Below are positions 31,108 through 41,600 of a DNA stretch of 64,000 nt, piece after piece; position 1 is the stretch's first letter; each line of letters starts with the position of its first letter. A program made the position numbers and the translations under genes. The notes under the pieces are model-generated. The model searched no databases and had not been told where the DNA came from. It saw only the letters and a list, made by a program, of their open reading frames with translations. The DNA comes from Azolla caroliniana (taxonomy: Eukaryota; Polypodiophyta), in the NCBI GenBank assembly GCA_043228905.1, contig JBHGNT010000016.1, positions 9,300,001 through 9,364,000 of the forward strand, in the 5' to 3' direction.

Positions 31108-33210
31108 TCACGTGCTATCATACAAGTTTTGATAGTGAAGTCCCCGGGGCTTGAGTCCTTCTATGAATCTTGGTACTAGCTGCAAGAGTCGTCCTAACGG
31201 CAGCGTGATCTGGCATTCCTGCAATGCCTGCCATGTCGCGTTTTCGGACTGATTGCCGCCGGCGAGCTCCTCGGTGGTCTCCTTTTGCTGCGCGAGTTCT
31301 GCTACGTTTCGCTCGTTTGCCTTTTTCATCCATTCTATCGCCTGTTTCCGGATGGCCTCTTGTGTCTCCCATTCCGTCGTCTTGCCCTTCGACCTTGTGG
31401 TGACTTGCTGGAGGTCTACGACTTCGGCAACTACCATGTTTAGTGTTGGTCGCTTGTCGTAGCTCTTTGCCGGACATTGATTACTATAATGTCCTTCTTG
31501 CCGGCAGTAATAGCAATATGCTTTCCGAGTGTTGCTAGATTCGGCATTGTTTCCTGTACCCGATGGAGGACTTGTGGTAACCGCGGAGCTCTGGTTCGGT
31601 TGGCTGCTTGAGGCGCCTTTTTCCGGTTCACGTGGGTGGCTCCCGTTTTTGAAATGCCGTTTTTTATTAAAGTTCTTTTTGTTGCGGTACCCTTGCCGGG
31701 GTTGGTCGTCATACCTCCCGTAATCTTCCCGTCATTGGTGATACCCAAGGGAGTGATCCCGGTTGTGATGCTCGTACCGTCCATTGTAATCTCGGTACTT
31801 GTCATATCTCTTGTATCGGTCATAGTTGTCTCGCCGATTGTCGTACCGGACATCTTGTGCCGGTCGATATCGCTCCTCTCGTCGCCAGCGTTCGTCTTCT
31901 TCGTCTCGGCTGCTACGTGGCTTGATTTGCCGGACTGGTGGGGCTTGCCGATTCAATAAGTTATATTCGCACCGGTCCATCGTGTGGCTCGTAGATTGGC
32001 AGAGTAAACAGTGTGACCGCATGGTGCACTCCAATGACGAGGGTCCGGAGTTCAAGCAGGTCGTGCATTGGATTGCTTGCCGGAAATGGAGATCCTCATC
32101 GGTTGGTAATGCTCGTTGGAGGGCTCCCATTGTTAGCCAAGAGCTCGTTTTCTCCATTTCTCTAACCCAGTCGATGACCTGGTCGACGGTGCTTGTGCGA
32201 AAGTCGATGACCGTGCATACCGTTTGTAGAGGTTCCCTGAGCGCGGCTAAAAATATAGCCTGCGTTTCTTCCTCCGGAGGTGCGCAGGTAAGCTGACTGT
32301 GCATCCGTTGAAACCGGATGACAAACTGCGGGATGCTCTCCCCGGGGTCCTGCCGAATTTTATAAAATAAGCCCACCATTTCTGGCTGATCCATCTCCTT
32401 CTGGAAGAAGTGCAAGAATTTGTCTTTTAGGTCTGCAAATGTGGTGATGGTGCTGCGATCCTGTGTCCGGTGCCATCTGGCGGCCGGTCCTTCCAATGTC
32501 ACGCCGAATTCGGCTATCTTAGATCGTTCCTCTTCTGCCGCGGTTAACCGTTGTGACACGTGGTTTGCTTCCCATGTTTGTTCAAACGCGTGAACATGAG
32601 CCTCCGCGTCCGGGTCATCCCGATACTTGGAGTACTGGAACGACATGTCATCGTCCAGTGTCGGTACGCGGGCTGGCGGTGTCGGCAGTCTTTCCTGCTG
32701 TTCCGTCGGCGTTTGAAGTCTTTGCCGGTCTTCCTTTGGTGTTGCCGGCTCGACTTCCGGTGTTGGAGGTTTTTGCCGATGCACTTCCGTCTCCGGAGGT
32801 TGCTCCACGACGAGTGCCTGAGGTTCCCGGTCTGCCAACTCTGGTTCCAGTGTCGGTAAGGTATCCGACTCCTCGTCCCCCGGTCCTCCTGGGGTGTCGT
32901 TATTGCTGCGATAGTTCGTATGCGCGCTGTAACCCCCTTCCGAATCCAATTCCAGCGTTGAAAATGCTTCGGATTCGCCATCTCTTCCAGCCAAGGCCAG
33001 GAGAAGGGTTTCCCCTTCCCGGAGGCTGCTTAAGCTGCTTCCTTCGTCCGGGTAGGCGTTTTGTTGCAGACGGAGCGACTCCTCTGCCACTTTCCGGATC
33101 ACTTTGGAAAATGATCGATCCGTTCGGATTTCTTCCGCTGTTTGCTGGAAAGCCTCTCGCCGCCGTCTCCATTCAGCAAGTCTTCGTGGGTCGTCTGTTA
33201 GCCTGGTCAT
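31108..33210 (-). pseudogene. Gyp-3 Gag, frameshifted and truncated
   Basis: It is read from 33210. The N-terminal part (TEEIRTDRSFSKVIRKV, then a Pro/Thr/Glu-rich linker) matches Gyp-1 ORF1, but here it continues without a stop into the capsid-like part (SKYRDDPDAEAHVHAFEQTW). A change of frame near 31800 moves the end into other frames. Of the three CCHC knuckles found in Gyp-1, the first has His replaced by Pro (CTTCLNSGPSSLEC), the second is intact (CLLCQSTSHTMDRC), and the third (CYYCRQEGHYSNQC) is intact in the shifted frame. The tail VTTRSKGKTTEWETQEAIRK matches Gyp-1. Confidence 0.8.
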
Positions 33211-33265
33211 CCATTCCTGCCGCTGTTCACTGCGATTATGCAGGAATCATGGTCGCCAAAAACTG

Positions 33266-33725
33266 TGTTATTACTAGGGCCGGACAATAGCCTAACACAA
33301 GGTGTCCACTTAAGACACTTTACCAAAGGGTGGTACGACAGAATGATTTGTGGCACAACGCTTAATTAGACCTTAATTGGTTACTTAGCAATCCGTAATT
33401 AACACGCGTAAGATATAACAATGAATACAGAATGGTAATCAACACTGGAAGATTAAGACAATAAGCTTTATTAATTATCCACTAAAGATTACATTGTAAC
33501 CGGGCCTTTATATAGGTCTCCGGTGCGAAATACAAAACGGTGCCAACCGGCACCTTTACGGGATCGTTCCGGATCCGGATCGGCATACCGATTCCAGTCC
33601 GTCCGTCCACATCTTCTTATATATTAATATATATATTAAGACTACTAATTCCAACAGTTCCCGAATATCTATTCCTTTCACACTCTGGTTTGGACCTCCT
33701 TAAGCCTTCTTTCCGGCCGGTAACA
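33266..33725 (-). repeat. Gyp-3 5' LTR
   Basis: On the minus strand it starts TGTTACCGGCCGG and ends AATAACA, and TATATAAAGG (near 33505-33514) is the promoter box. It includes the palindrome CCGGATCCGG at 33569-33578. Only one copy is in the window; its ends are set by inverted TGTTA/TAACA termini and by the primer region next to it. Confidence 0.7.
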
Positions 33726-34022
33726 CACTCCTAGTCCACTAGGTACTTATGGTTCTAGTAGTTAGTGTCAGTAGCTTGGTACGAGCATTGAAGTACTTGT
33801 CAGTACTTTTGTCAGTCTTTTAAGGACTTGTATAAAAGTGCTCACTGAGCACATTGTAAGTACAGAGTGTTCATTATTTTTGAGATAGAGTTTTATGTTC
33901 TGCTCTCTCTGTCTCTCCCGTATACTTTCTGTGTATTTGAAGCTTTCCATTAAACCTGCATATTGTTTGTTGCTGTCCGGCTAAGCCGGTTGTGTGTATG
34001 CTTCTACACCTTCACTTTTTCA
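33726..34022 (+). repeat. Copia-B2a 5' LTR, right part only
   Basis: It matches the second two-thirds of the B-type LTR (TAGTCCACTAGGTAC, GAGCATTGAAGTAC, TTGTATAAAAGTGC, ending TTTTTCA). The primer site TGGTGTCAGAGTATG follows at 34023, one change from the family form. Confidence 0.75.
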
Positions 34023-34121
34023 TGGTGTCAGAGTATGAGGGTTAGAACATCCTCTGCTGCCAACAAGAGCTTTTAGCACAAACCAAGACCTAACACTCGG
34101 TAAGAATAGATAAGAAAAGAA

Positions 34122-34769
34122 TGGACGGAGAAGCTCAATAGCAGCAACTATGCATCTTGGTCATAGAAGATACACCAATATTTGTTAGGACATGGACATT
34201 GGAGATGTCGAAGGAGCAAATGATGCAGCACCGGATTCGATACACAAGGATTTTCCGGCTTGGGAACAATAGGCAAGCAAAGTTCTCTACTGCTTTGCAT
34301 CAAGTGTCGGTGATAAACTATTGAGCTACATTCGGGATGCCAAAATGCCAAAGGAGGCTTGGGGAAATTTGAAGAAGATTTTCGCCGAGCACCATAGCCA
34401 GAAAACTTCAGCTCAAACAAGGGCTAAGCAACATCATATAGAGAGACATGCCATTGGTTGATTACTCCTTCCGAATCAAGGATCTGCAACACTCTCGCTC
34501 CATCAATGACCATCGAGGAGGACGAAATGGTGCAGGTCTGTCTCAGAGGATTGGCACATAAGTTTGGATCATTCCGGACGGCGGTTCGCACGAGAGAGAA
34601 TACAACTTCATTCTTCGAGTTGCAATCCATGCTTCTCATTGAAGAGAACCATGTGGGTGCTTCAACGAGTACGCACGTCGACAACAAGATGTTGTACATG
34701 AAGGAAGATAGACCCCGTGGTCGTGGTGGACGAGGCGGTTGATTGGAGCAAAACCGAAGGCATAATCAC
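34122..34769 (+). pseudogene. Copia-B2a gag, first half, decayed
   Basis: Frames shift repeatedly, but the family Gag can be followed: EKLNSSNYASWS-like, then HIRDAK-like, then EEDEMVQVCLRGLAHKFGSF and MLLIEENHVGASTST (34458-34742). It ends in the RPRGRGGRGG basic region, where Copia-B2b inserted. The second half is at 56569. Confidence 0.72.
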
Positions 34770-34774
34770 AATGT

Positions 34775-35212
34775 TGTTGAGCAAACAAGCTCAACCGGAT
34801 TCGGATCAGCCGAACAAGCTAGAGCCGGATCGGTTTCCGGAACGGATGGACCGGATCGGTATACGGGACCAAGAGCCAGACTCAAGTGTGAATTGACAGG
34901 CCGTTTCAAGGCCTAGTCTTCTAGACTACTAGGTAGTCATGGTCCTCGTAGTTAGTGTCAACTGCCTCGTATGAGCATTGAAGTACATAGTACTTCTGGA
35001 AGTCCCTTGTGGACTTGTATAAAAAAATTTCACTAAGCACATCTTATGTATAGAGTGTTGTTATTATTTTAAATTTAGTTTATGCTATTCTGTTCTATCT
35101 ATCTCTCCCGTGTAATGTGTAGTCTTAAGCTACCATTAAACCTTCATCTCTATTTTATTGTTGTTATCCAGCTGAGCCGGTTTATCGAAGCTTCTACATA
35201 TTAACTTTCACA
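34775..35212 (+). repeat. Copia-B2b 5' LTR
   Basis: It runs from TGTTGAGCAAACAAGC to TTTCACA. The primer site TGGTATCAAAGCG follows at 35213. TATA-type box TTGTATAAAA lies near 35016. Confidence 0.88.
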
Positions 35213-35298
35213 TGGTATCAAAGCGTGGGGGTTGAGAACCTCTGCAACCGACGAGCAATTACTGAGGTCAAAGTCTAACACTCGGTAAAGAGTGAAAG

Positions 35299-36548
35299 AT
35301 GGAAAGAGCTTTGGCAAGCTCGCTTCCAATAGAGAAGCTTGACAGACACAACTATGCATCCTGGTCATACAAGATGCACTAATATCAACTCAGACATGGA
35401 TAGTGGAGTTATGTTTAGGGTGTGAATGAAATAGCATCAGAGTTGTCAGAAAAAGGAGTTCCCAACATGAGAACAAGGAGCAAGCAGAGTTCTATATTGC
35501 CTTGCATCCTACGTGCATGACCAGATGATCAACTACATTAGAGATGCTAAGACGCCGAAACAAACATGGGAAAATCTGAAAAAGATTTTCGCCGCAAGTA
35601 CATCAGCCCGGAAGCTACAACTTTGGCAAGAACTGAATAATATCCGACAAAAAGATATGTCCATTTTAGATTATACCGCGAAGATAAAGGGGATTTGTGA
35701 TGCATTAGGGTCCATTGACGTCACAATAGATGAGGACGAAATGGTGCAAATCTGCCTCGGTGGTCTGACTCAGAGGTACGGGTCCATCTGAACCGTTTTC
35801 TTCACCCGGGAGAAATCATCATCCTTCTTCGACCTGCAATCGATGCTTATGGTCGAAGAAAACCACACGAGTGGGTCAAGGACCACTCAATCGGACAACC
35901 GGATGTTGTACATAGAGGTGGATCGGCCTTGTGGGCATGGAGGTCGAGGTGGGTCGGCACACAATAGAGGCAGCCGGCAAGAGCAGAATCAGAGGCACAG
36001 AGATAGTGTCGACTGTAGTTCCGGACCCTCCACAAGCAGGGGGGTCAAAACAGTGCCGGAAACCGGCAATTGAAAGCCGATACAGAATGTTGGTATTGTG
36101 GCAAAAAAGGCCACTGACGGAAACCGGCAATTGAAAGCTGATACAGAATGTTGGTATTGTGGCAAGAAAGGCCACTGAGAAAGCGAGTGCTGGAAGAAGC
36201 GCACTGATTCAGAAATATCTGGATCCGGCAAGGCCGGACAAGGGAACTGTTAGAGCTCGCACTACACAGAAGGATCCGAAACCAGGAAGATCGAAGAAGG
36301 GCCATCCTTTCTGATGAAACACAAGGCGAACTCAATGAAGAAGACCACTTCTGGATCAGAGGAAGTATGGTACGTTGACTCTGGAGCATCTAACCACATG
36401 ACAAGCCACGAAGAGTGGTTCTCGTTTCTAGAAAAGCCAAAGCAACCGTGAGTTGTCGAAACCGGACACGACACTCCTCACTCGATTGTGCATGTCGAAG
36501 AAGTCCCTTTAAGCCATGTTGGAAAAAAGGGAAAGCTGATGAATGTAC
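35299..36548 (+). pseudogene. Copia-B2b gag and protease, decayed
   Basis: ATG 35299 (MERALASSLP) begins the family Gag. Frames break near 35400-35510 and a long open part follows (35513-35791: MINYIRDAKTPKQTWENLKK). The basic RG-rich segment and CCHC knuckle CWYCGKKGH come next, duplicated by a 61-bp tandem repeat. The protease reads EVWYVDSGASNHMTSHEEW near 36363. A TGA follows VEKPKQP-type sequence near 36450. Copia-D cuts the gene at GKLMNVL (36548) and it resumes at 52423. Confidence 0.8.
36058..36179 (+). repeat. 61-bp tandem duplication across the CCHC knuckle
   Basis: The two copies (36058-36118 and 36119-36179) differ at about three positions. Each carries GGAAACCGGCAATTGAAAGC and TGTTGGTATTGTGGCAA. 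As 61 is not a multiple of three, the copy shifts frame. Confidence 0.88.
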
Positions 36549-37220
36549 TATTAGGAAACAGGTCCCTCTGGATGAGGAGGACCCGGATACGGAAGACCCG
36601 GTGAGAACCGGATGAGGAGTACCCGGCTACGGATGACTCGGTGAGAACCGGATGATGAAGACCCGGTGAGAACCGGATGAGGAGTGCCCGGCAAGCGCCG
36701 GATGATGCAGGCCCGATGAGGAGTGCTCACCGGATGGATGATGCAAGCCGGTGAGGAGTGCTCACCGGATGAAGGGACATATTCGTAAATATATTTCTGA
36801 GAGTCCATCGGGGCTATATTTGTAAATAGCCGAAAAGTCATATTAGTATAAATATGACTTAGGGCAAACAGAGAATAAGGTTGTTGTCATTCTTGTTGGT
36901 GCAAGACTAGAGAGCGCGTAACATTGTACAGAGAGAGAGAGAGAGGAAGAGGTCATTGCCTCTGTTATAACCGCCGCCTGTGGCGAAGATAGAAAGCTCG
37001 AGGTTGTTGCCTCGGTGCTTTACTGTTGTACATTGTAACATAGTGATAGTTTGCAGCCTGTGGGTTGTCGTGGTTTTTTCCCTAGTTTGGGTTTTTCCAT
37101 GTAAACATCTTGTGTACTCTTCTCTCCATTGTGTCGTGCTTTAATTTCCCGTTTTCTGTGTATGATTCTAACCTCGGTTGTGGCCGAGCGTTGCGCATAA
37201 GGAGCGTGCAGTTCATGTCA
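36549..37220 (+). repeat. Copia-D 5' LTR
   Basis: It contains irregular repeats of AGAACCGGATGAGGAGT type (about 36575-36770), the TATA inverted repeat at 36835-36860, and a GAGAGA leader. Its end is ATGTCA. The primer site TGGTATTAGAGCGAA starts at 37224 and has one change from the family form. Confidence 0.85.
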
Positions 37221-37250
37221 AAGTGGTATTAGAGCGAAACGACATAGAAA

Positions 37251-37587
37251 ATGGACAATTCGTTGGGAGGTATGTTCAAGCTCACCGGCTCCAACTATTT
37301 GGTGTGGAAGTCGAAGATGAGGGACATGCTCGTGGTTAAAGATCTTTGGTTGCCGGTTCAGTTCGGGGACAAGAGACCGGACAAAATCAACGCCACGATA
37401 TGGGAGGTGATGCACATGAAGACAACAACATACATACGGTGCTTCATCGACATGAGCCTATACAACAACTTCAATGAAGAGAGCAAGGCTCATGAGCTCT
37501 GGGAGAAGATCGGCATTATGTTTCAGAACAAAAATGTTGTTAATCAGGTTTCGGTATTCCGGAAGCTAGTAAGACTCCGGTACCACG
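37251..37587 (+). pseudogene. Copia-D gag, first part
   Basis: ATG 37251 opens MDNSLGGMFKLTGSNYLVWK, the UBN2-type Gag also seen in Copia-A. It stays open up to RLRYH, where Gyp-1 inserted (duplication ccacg, 37583-37587). It continues at 47741. Confidence 0.88.
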
Positions 37588-37958
37588 TGTTGGCCGGTCA
37601 GAGAAGGCAAATGGGAAAGCAAGGTCGGATCGGATAAATATAGAAATAGGAATAGAATTATTAGGAGGGACGGATCCGGTAGTTGTAACCGATCCGGATC
37701 CGAACTGATTCGGTTTCGGTTAACGGTTGCCTACCGAACACCGATTGTAATATGGCCGGATGCCTATAAAAGGATCCGATGTTTTGTAATGAAAGGGCGA
37801 AGAATTAATATAGTTTTGCTTATGCTGATTAATCTTGTCTTCGTCTGTGCTTAAGTGTAATTATCATACGCGTGTATTAACATCCTATCCCTACCACCCC
37901 TTTGGAGAAGTGTCGGATAGACACCTGTGTTGAGGCTAGTCCAGCCATACATACAACA
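37588..37958 (+). repeat. Gyp-1 5' LTR
   Basis: It starts TGTTGGCCGGTC and ends ATACAACA. U3 holds GATCCGGATCCG (37691-37702) and the TATA box TATAAAA (37765-37771). Its partner is 47370-47740. Confidence 0.96.
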
Positions 37959-37964
37959 CTATTT

Positions 37965-37982
37965 TGGCGACCACGATTCCTG
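37965..37982 (+). other. Gyp-1 candidate primer binding site
   Basis: TGGCGACCACGATTCCTG starts 6 nt past the LTR and is conserved in Gyp-3 (minus strand, near 33240-33257). The tRNA is not assigned. Confidence 0.55.
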
Positions 37983-38010
37983 CAGAGTGCAGAGGACAAC
38001 CGGGGGATGG

Positions 38011-38655
38011 ATGTCTAGACAAAATAACGACCACATCACCGAAAGAGGGAGACGCCACGCCGAACGGCAGCGACGACGGGAAGCCCTGCAGCAAGCCGTC
38101 GACGAGATCCGGCGCGATCGGTCATTCTCAAAAACGCTTCAGCAAATCGCAGAAGACGCACTGCAGTTCCAGGTTCTACAAGCTTCCGACGAAGGCAGTA
38201 GCGTAACCAGCCTCCAAGAAGCGGAGACACTACTACAGACTCTCGCTGGCGGCGACGGGGACGCAGCGGCATTTGCAACATTAGAGGCGGATTCGGATAG
38301 CGGGGAAAGCGTGGGATCCCGCTATAAAAGCAGCCACGAGAACAACCCCTTTGAGTCGGATCACTCAGCAACATCGGAGCCAGAGAAGGAAATAACTCTG
38401 GAGTTCGGTGACCGGCAATCGCCGAGGAGGGAGGAGCGGATACCAACACCACCCGCGGAGGAACCGCAGGAGCGGTTATCAACACCACCCGCGGAGGAAC
38501 CGCAGGAGCGGATACCAACACCACCCGCGGAGGAACCGCAGGAGCGGTTATCAACACCACCCGCGGAGGAACCGCAGGAGCGGATACCAACACCACCTGC
38601 GGAGGAACCGCAGGAGCGGAGACCAACATCGGAGGAACCAGCGCAGGAGAATTAG
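38011..38655 (+). CDS. Gyp-1 ORF1, N-terminal Gag extension (214 residues)
   Basis: ATG 38011 opens MSRQNNDHITERGRR. An ATG four bases upstream gives only a four-codon frame. The protein has a basic helical start, an acidic middle (TLEADSDSGES) and a repeat region of PTPPAEEPQER units at the C-terminus. The stop is UAG 38653-38655. The same frame continues beyond the stop straight into Gag-Pol, and in Gyp-3 the matching sequence runs on without a stop. So this may be the first part of one Gag protein made by UAG readthrough, or a separate protein with reinitiation at ATG 38668, 12 nt on. Its role is unknown; it probably belongs to Gag. Confidence 0.75.
   Translation: MSRQNNDHITERGRRHAERQRRREALQQAVDEIRRDRSFSKTLQQIAEDALQFQVLQASDEGSSVTSLQEAETLLQTLAGGDGDAAAFATLEADSDSGESVGSRYKSSHENNPFESDHSATSEPEKEITLEFGDRQSPRREERIPTPPAEEPQERLSTPPAEEPQERIPTPPAEEPQERLSTPPAEEPQERIPTPPAEEPQERRPTSEEPAQEN
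38437..38616 (+). repeat. Five 36-bp repeats encoding PTPPAEEPQER
   Basis: Units alternate between CGGATACCAACACC and CGGTTATCAACACC starts, which gives a 72-bp higher-order pattern. They are proline- and glutamate-rich and likely disordered. The frame is kept in all units. Confidence 0.88.
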
Positions 38656-38667
38656 TGGGACGACACG

Positions 38668-41600
38668 ATGCCGTATCCGTACCCAAAGTATCGGGATGAG
38701 CCCGACGGAGAGGCACATGTGTATGCATTCCTGCGAACATGGGAAGCCAACCACGTGTCCCAGAGACTGACGGAGGCCGAGGCCGACCGATCCAAAGTCG
38801 CCGAATTCGGCATGACATTAGAAGGACCGGCGGCCCGGTGGCACGACAAGCACTTACCAGGCAGCTTCACCACGTTCGAGGCATTGAAAACCCAGTTTTT
38901 ACGCTTGTTTCATAGACGAGTGGAACAAAGGGAATTGGTCGGACAATTCTACACCACTCGGCAGGGAGAAAACGAGACGGTCCCACAATTTATCATTCGT
39001 TTCCAGACCTTGCACAGTCAATTAGCAAGAGCACCACCCGAAGAGGAGGCCAAGGCAGTCTTTTTGGCTGCGTTAAAAGACCCACTTCGAGCGATGTGTG
39101 GAATCATCGATTTCAGCACCAGCACAATGGACCAAGTCATTGATCGGGTCCTGGAAATGGACAACACGAGCCCCTTCTTGCCGATGGGGGCGTTACACCA
39201 GGCGCTTCCGAAGGAGGAGGACCTCCGGTTCCGACAAGCCCTACAATGCACAACATGCCTAAATTCGGGGCACTCGACCGTCGACTGCACCCTGCGTGCA
39301 CAGTGCATGATATGCAATTCTCGCGCCCACACAACGAACCAATGCGAGTATAACCTGTTAACTCGACAAGCGGCACCGGTCCGACACATAGAACCGCGCA
39401 ATCGGGACCCGGAAGAGGATCGATTCCGGAGGGACGACCGCTACCGACGAGAACGCGGCGACAGATACCCCAATAGAAGACGCGACAGCTATGACCGAGA
39501 GGAGAACCGAAGGGATAGCTACCCCCGGGACCGGTACGACCGAGACGAATCCCCGGAATACGAGCGACGCAGAGAAGAAAGGCGGCCAGGGAACCGGAAT
39601 TTCCGACGGAACCAAAGGCGTGGATTCTTCCGTAGAGAGGAGCGTCGGGAGGCAACAAGGAATGACAAACCAGTAGCGGCACCGGAGAACCGAAAAACCG
39701 AGGACAACCGCCGGGGAATGCCCCTCCCCCAAACATGGGAAAAAGGAGAATCCAGCAACACGAACAGGGTGTACTGTTATTACTGCCGAAAAGAAGGGCA
39801 TTACAGTAATCAATGCCCAAGCAAAACAGCCGACAAGCAGCCAGCAGTCAACATGGTGACAGCCGAAGTACAGCAGGTTACCACGCGGTCGAAGGGGAAA
39901 GCCGCCGAATGGGAAGCCCAGGAAGCAATCAGAAAACAAGCGGCACAATGGATCAAAGAAGCCAACGAACAAGGTGCGGCGGAAGTAAGAAACCAAAATA
40001 TGCCAAGGGAGGAGGAAATCGTACAGCCAGGAGAAAACCCGACATGGCAAGCACTACAAGATTGTCAGATCGTGCTGCCGTTGGCACGGTTACTGCAGTT
40101 GGTGCCGCGGTTCACAGCAGACTTACAAGCCGCCGTGAGCAAACCGACGCCGACACCAGCACCGGCCTTTTTCTCCAACCCGGAGGAAGGCCCAGCGGTG
40201 GTTGATACCAGTAGCCCAGCAATCACGACAATCGTCAAAGGAAAGGAGATTCCAGGAACAATTATTGATGGAGGCTCCGGGGTGAACGTCATTAGTCGAC
40301 AGACATGCGACGACCTAGGCATCCAGGAGTGGGAACCATGCCCCTTCTGGTTACGCATGGCGGATACAAGCTCAGTCCGACCAACGGGTCTTATCCGGGA
40401 CTTGGAAGTAACAATAGGAGGCCACGTATTCCGAATATCGGCCGTGGTACTAGAGCTGAATGTACAAGGCGCATATCCCCTACTGTTAGGACGACCATGG
40501 CTGCGAACGGCGCATATCAAGCAAAACTGGCAAAAGAATATGATCACGTTCCGACGAGGGAAAACAAAGGTACGGGTAGCCACGCAACCACGGGTGCTCA
40601 CTAGCAAGGAGGCAACCCCTTTATATGCCGAAAGCATCAACATGTTGGAGGGCTTACCGGATGAGGAAGTTGATCGGTACCTCGAGGAACACCCACAGAT
40701 CGTCCCACTTTTTGAGGTGGATATCACGGCAGCGGTAGAGCCGTACATCACAATGCCGGACGAGCCGGACAAAGTGGCGATCCGGGAACTACGCCAAGCA
40801 CAGGAAGCCCTAGAAAGAGAAATGACGATATCCCAAAGGGTGAAAGCATCTCAGCTGGAAGAGGTGGACCTCGGCACAACAGAACAACCCCGACCGGTAA
40901 AAGTCGCGAAGGAGTTGTCGAAGGAGGAAAAACAGGCAATGGTAGCACTGTTAACGGATTTCAAGGACGTGTTCGCATGGTCATACGAAGACATGCGAGG
41001 GTTGGACCCCCAGTTCTACCAGCACCAAATTCATCTAAGTACTGACGCGAAACCCATCGCTCAACGTCGGTACCGGATGAATCCAAACTATGCGGCAAAG
41101 GTGAAGGAGGAAATTGACAAGCTTCTCCGGGTCGGATTTATCCGACCAGTCAAGCAGGCAACCTGGCTAAGCCCGATAGTGGTGGTCCCGAAAAAGAACG
41201 GCAGAATCCGGGTATGTGTGGACTACAGGAAACTAAATGCCGCGACAGTGACCGACGCTTTTCCACTACCATTCACGGACGGAGTGCTAGATGCGGTGGC
41301 CGGCCACGAAGTTTACAGCTTCCTGGACGGATTCAGCGGCTACAACCAAATCCGAATGAACCCGGCCGACCAAGAGAAAACAGCGTTCGTGACGGAATGG
41401 GGAGTGTTCGTCGCGGTCGTGATGATGTTCGGATTAAAGACAGCCCCTGCAACATTTCAAAGGATAATTATGGAAATCTTCGGTGATTTTATTCCCGGTT
41501 TTATGCAGGTCTTCCTAGACGATTTCGCCGTCTACAGCCGACACGGAGAGCATCTCGATCACCTACGACTATGCTTAGAAAAGTGCCGCGAGTACCGATT

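Larger units (their letters stand above)
31108..33725 (-). mobile_element. Gyp-3, 5' part of a Gyp-1-related Ty3 element
   Basis: On the minus strand it has a 460-bp LTR (33266-33725), a primer region and Gag. The element stops after Gag near 31145, at the edge of the TATG block, so protease and pol are missing. The Gag aligns with Gyp-1 along its length and the primer region is nearly the same (TTTGGCGACCAYGATTCCTG). It lies inside the LTR of Copia-B2a: sequence after 33725 is the right part of a B-type LTR. Confidence 0.8.

Noticed and set aside
32553-33290. 245-codon plus-strand ORF rich in Pro/Leu/Arg
   Set aside because: It is antisense to the Gyp-3 Gag, which aligns with Gyp-1 along its length.
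38036-38818. 260-codon minus-strand ORF with SAPAVPPRVVL repeats
   Set aside because: It is the complement of the PTPPAEEPQER repeats of Gyp-1 ORF1.
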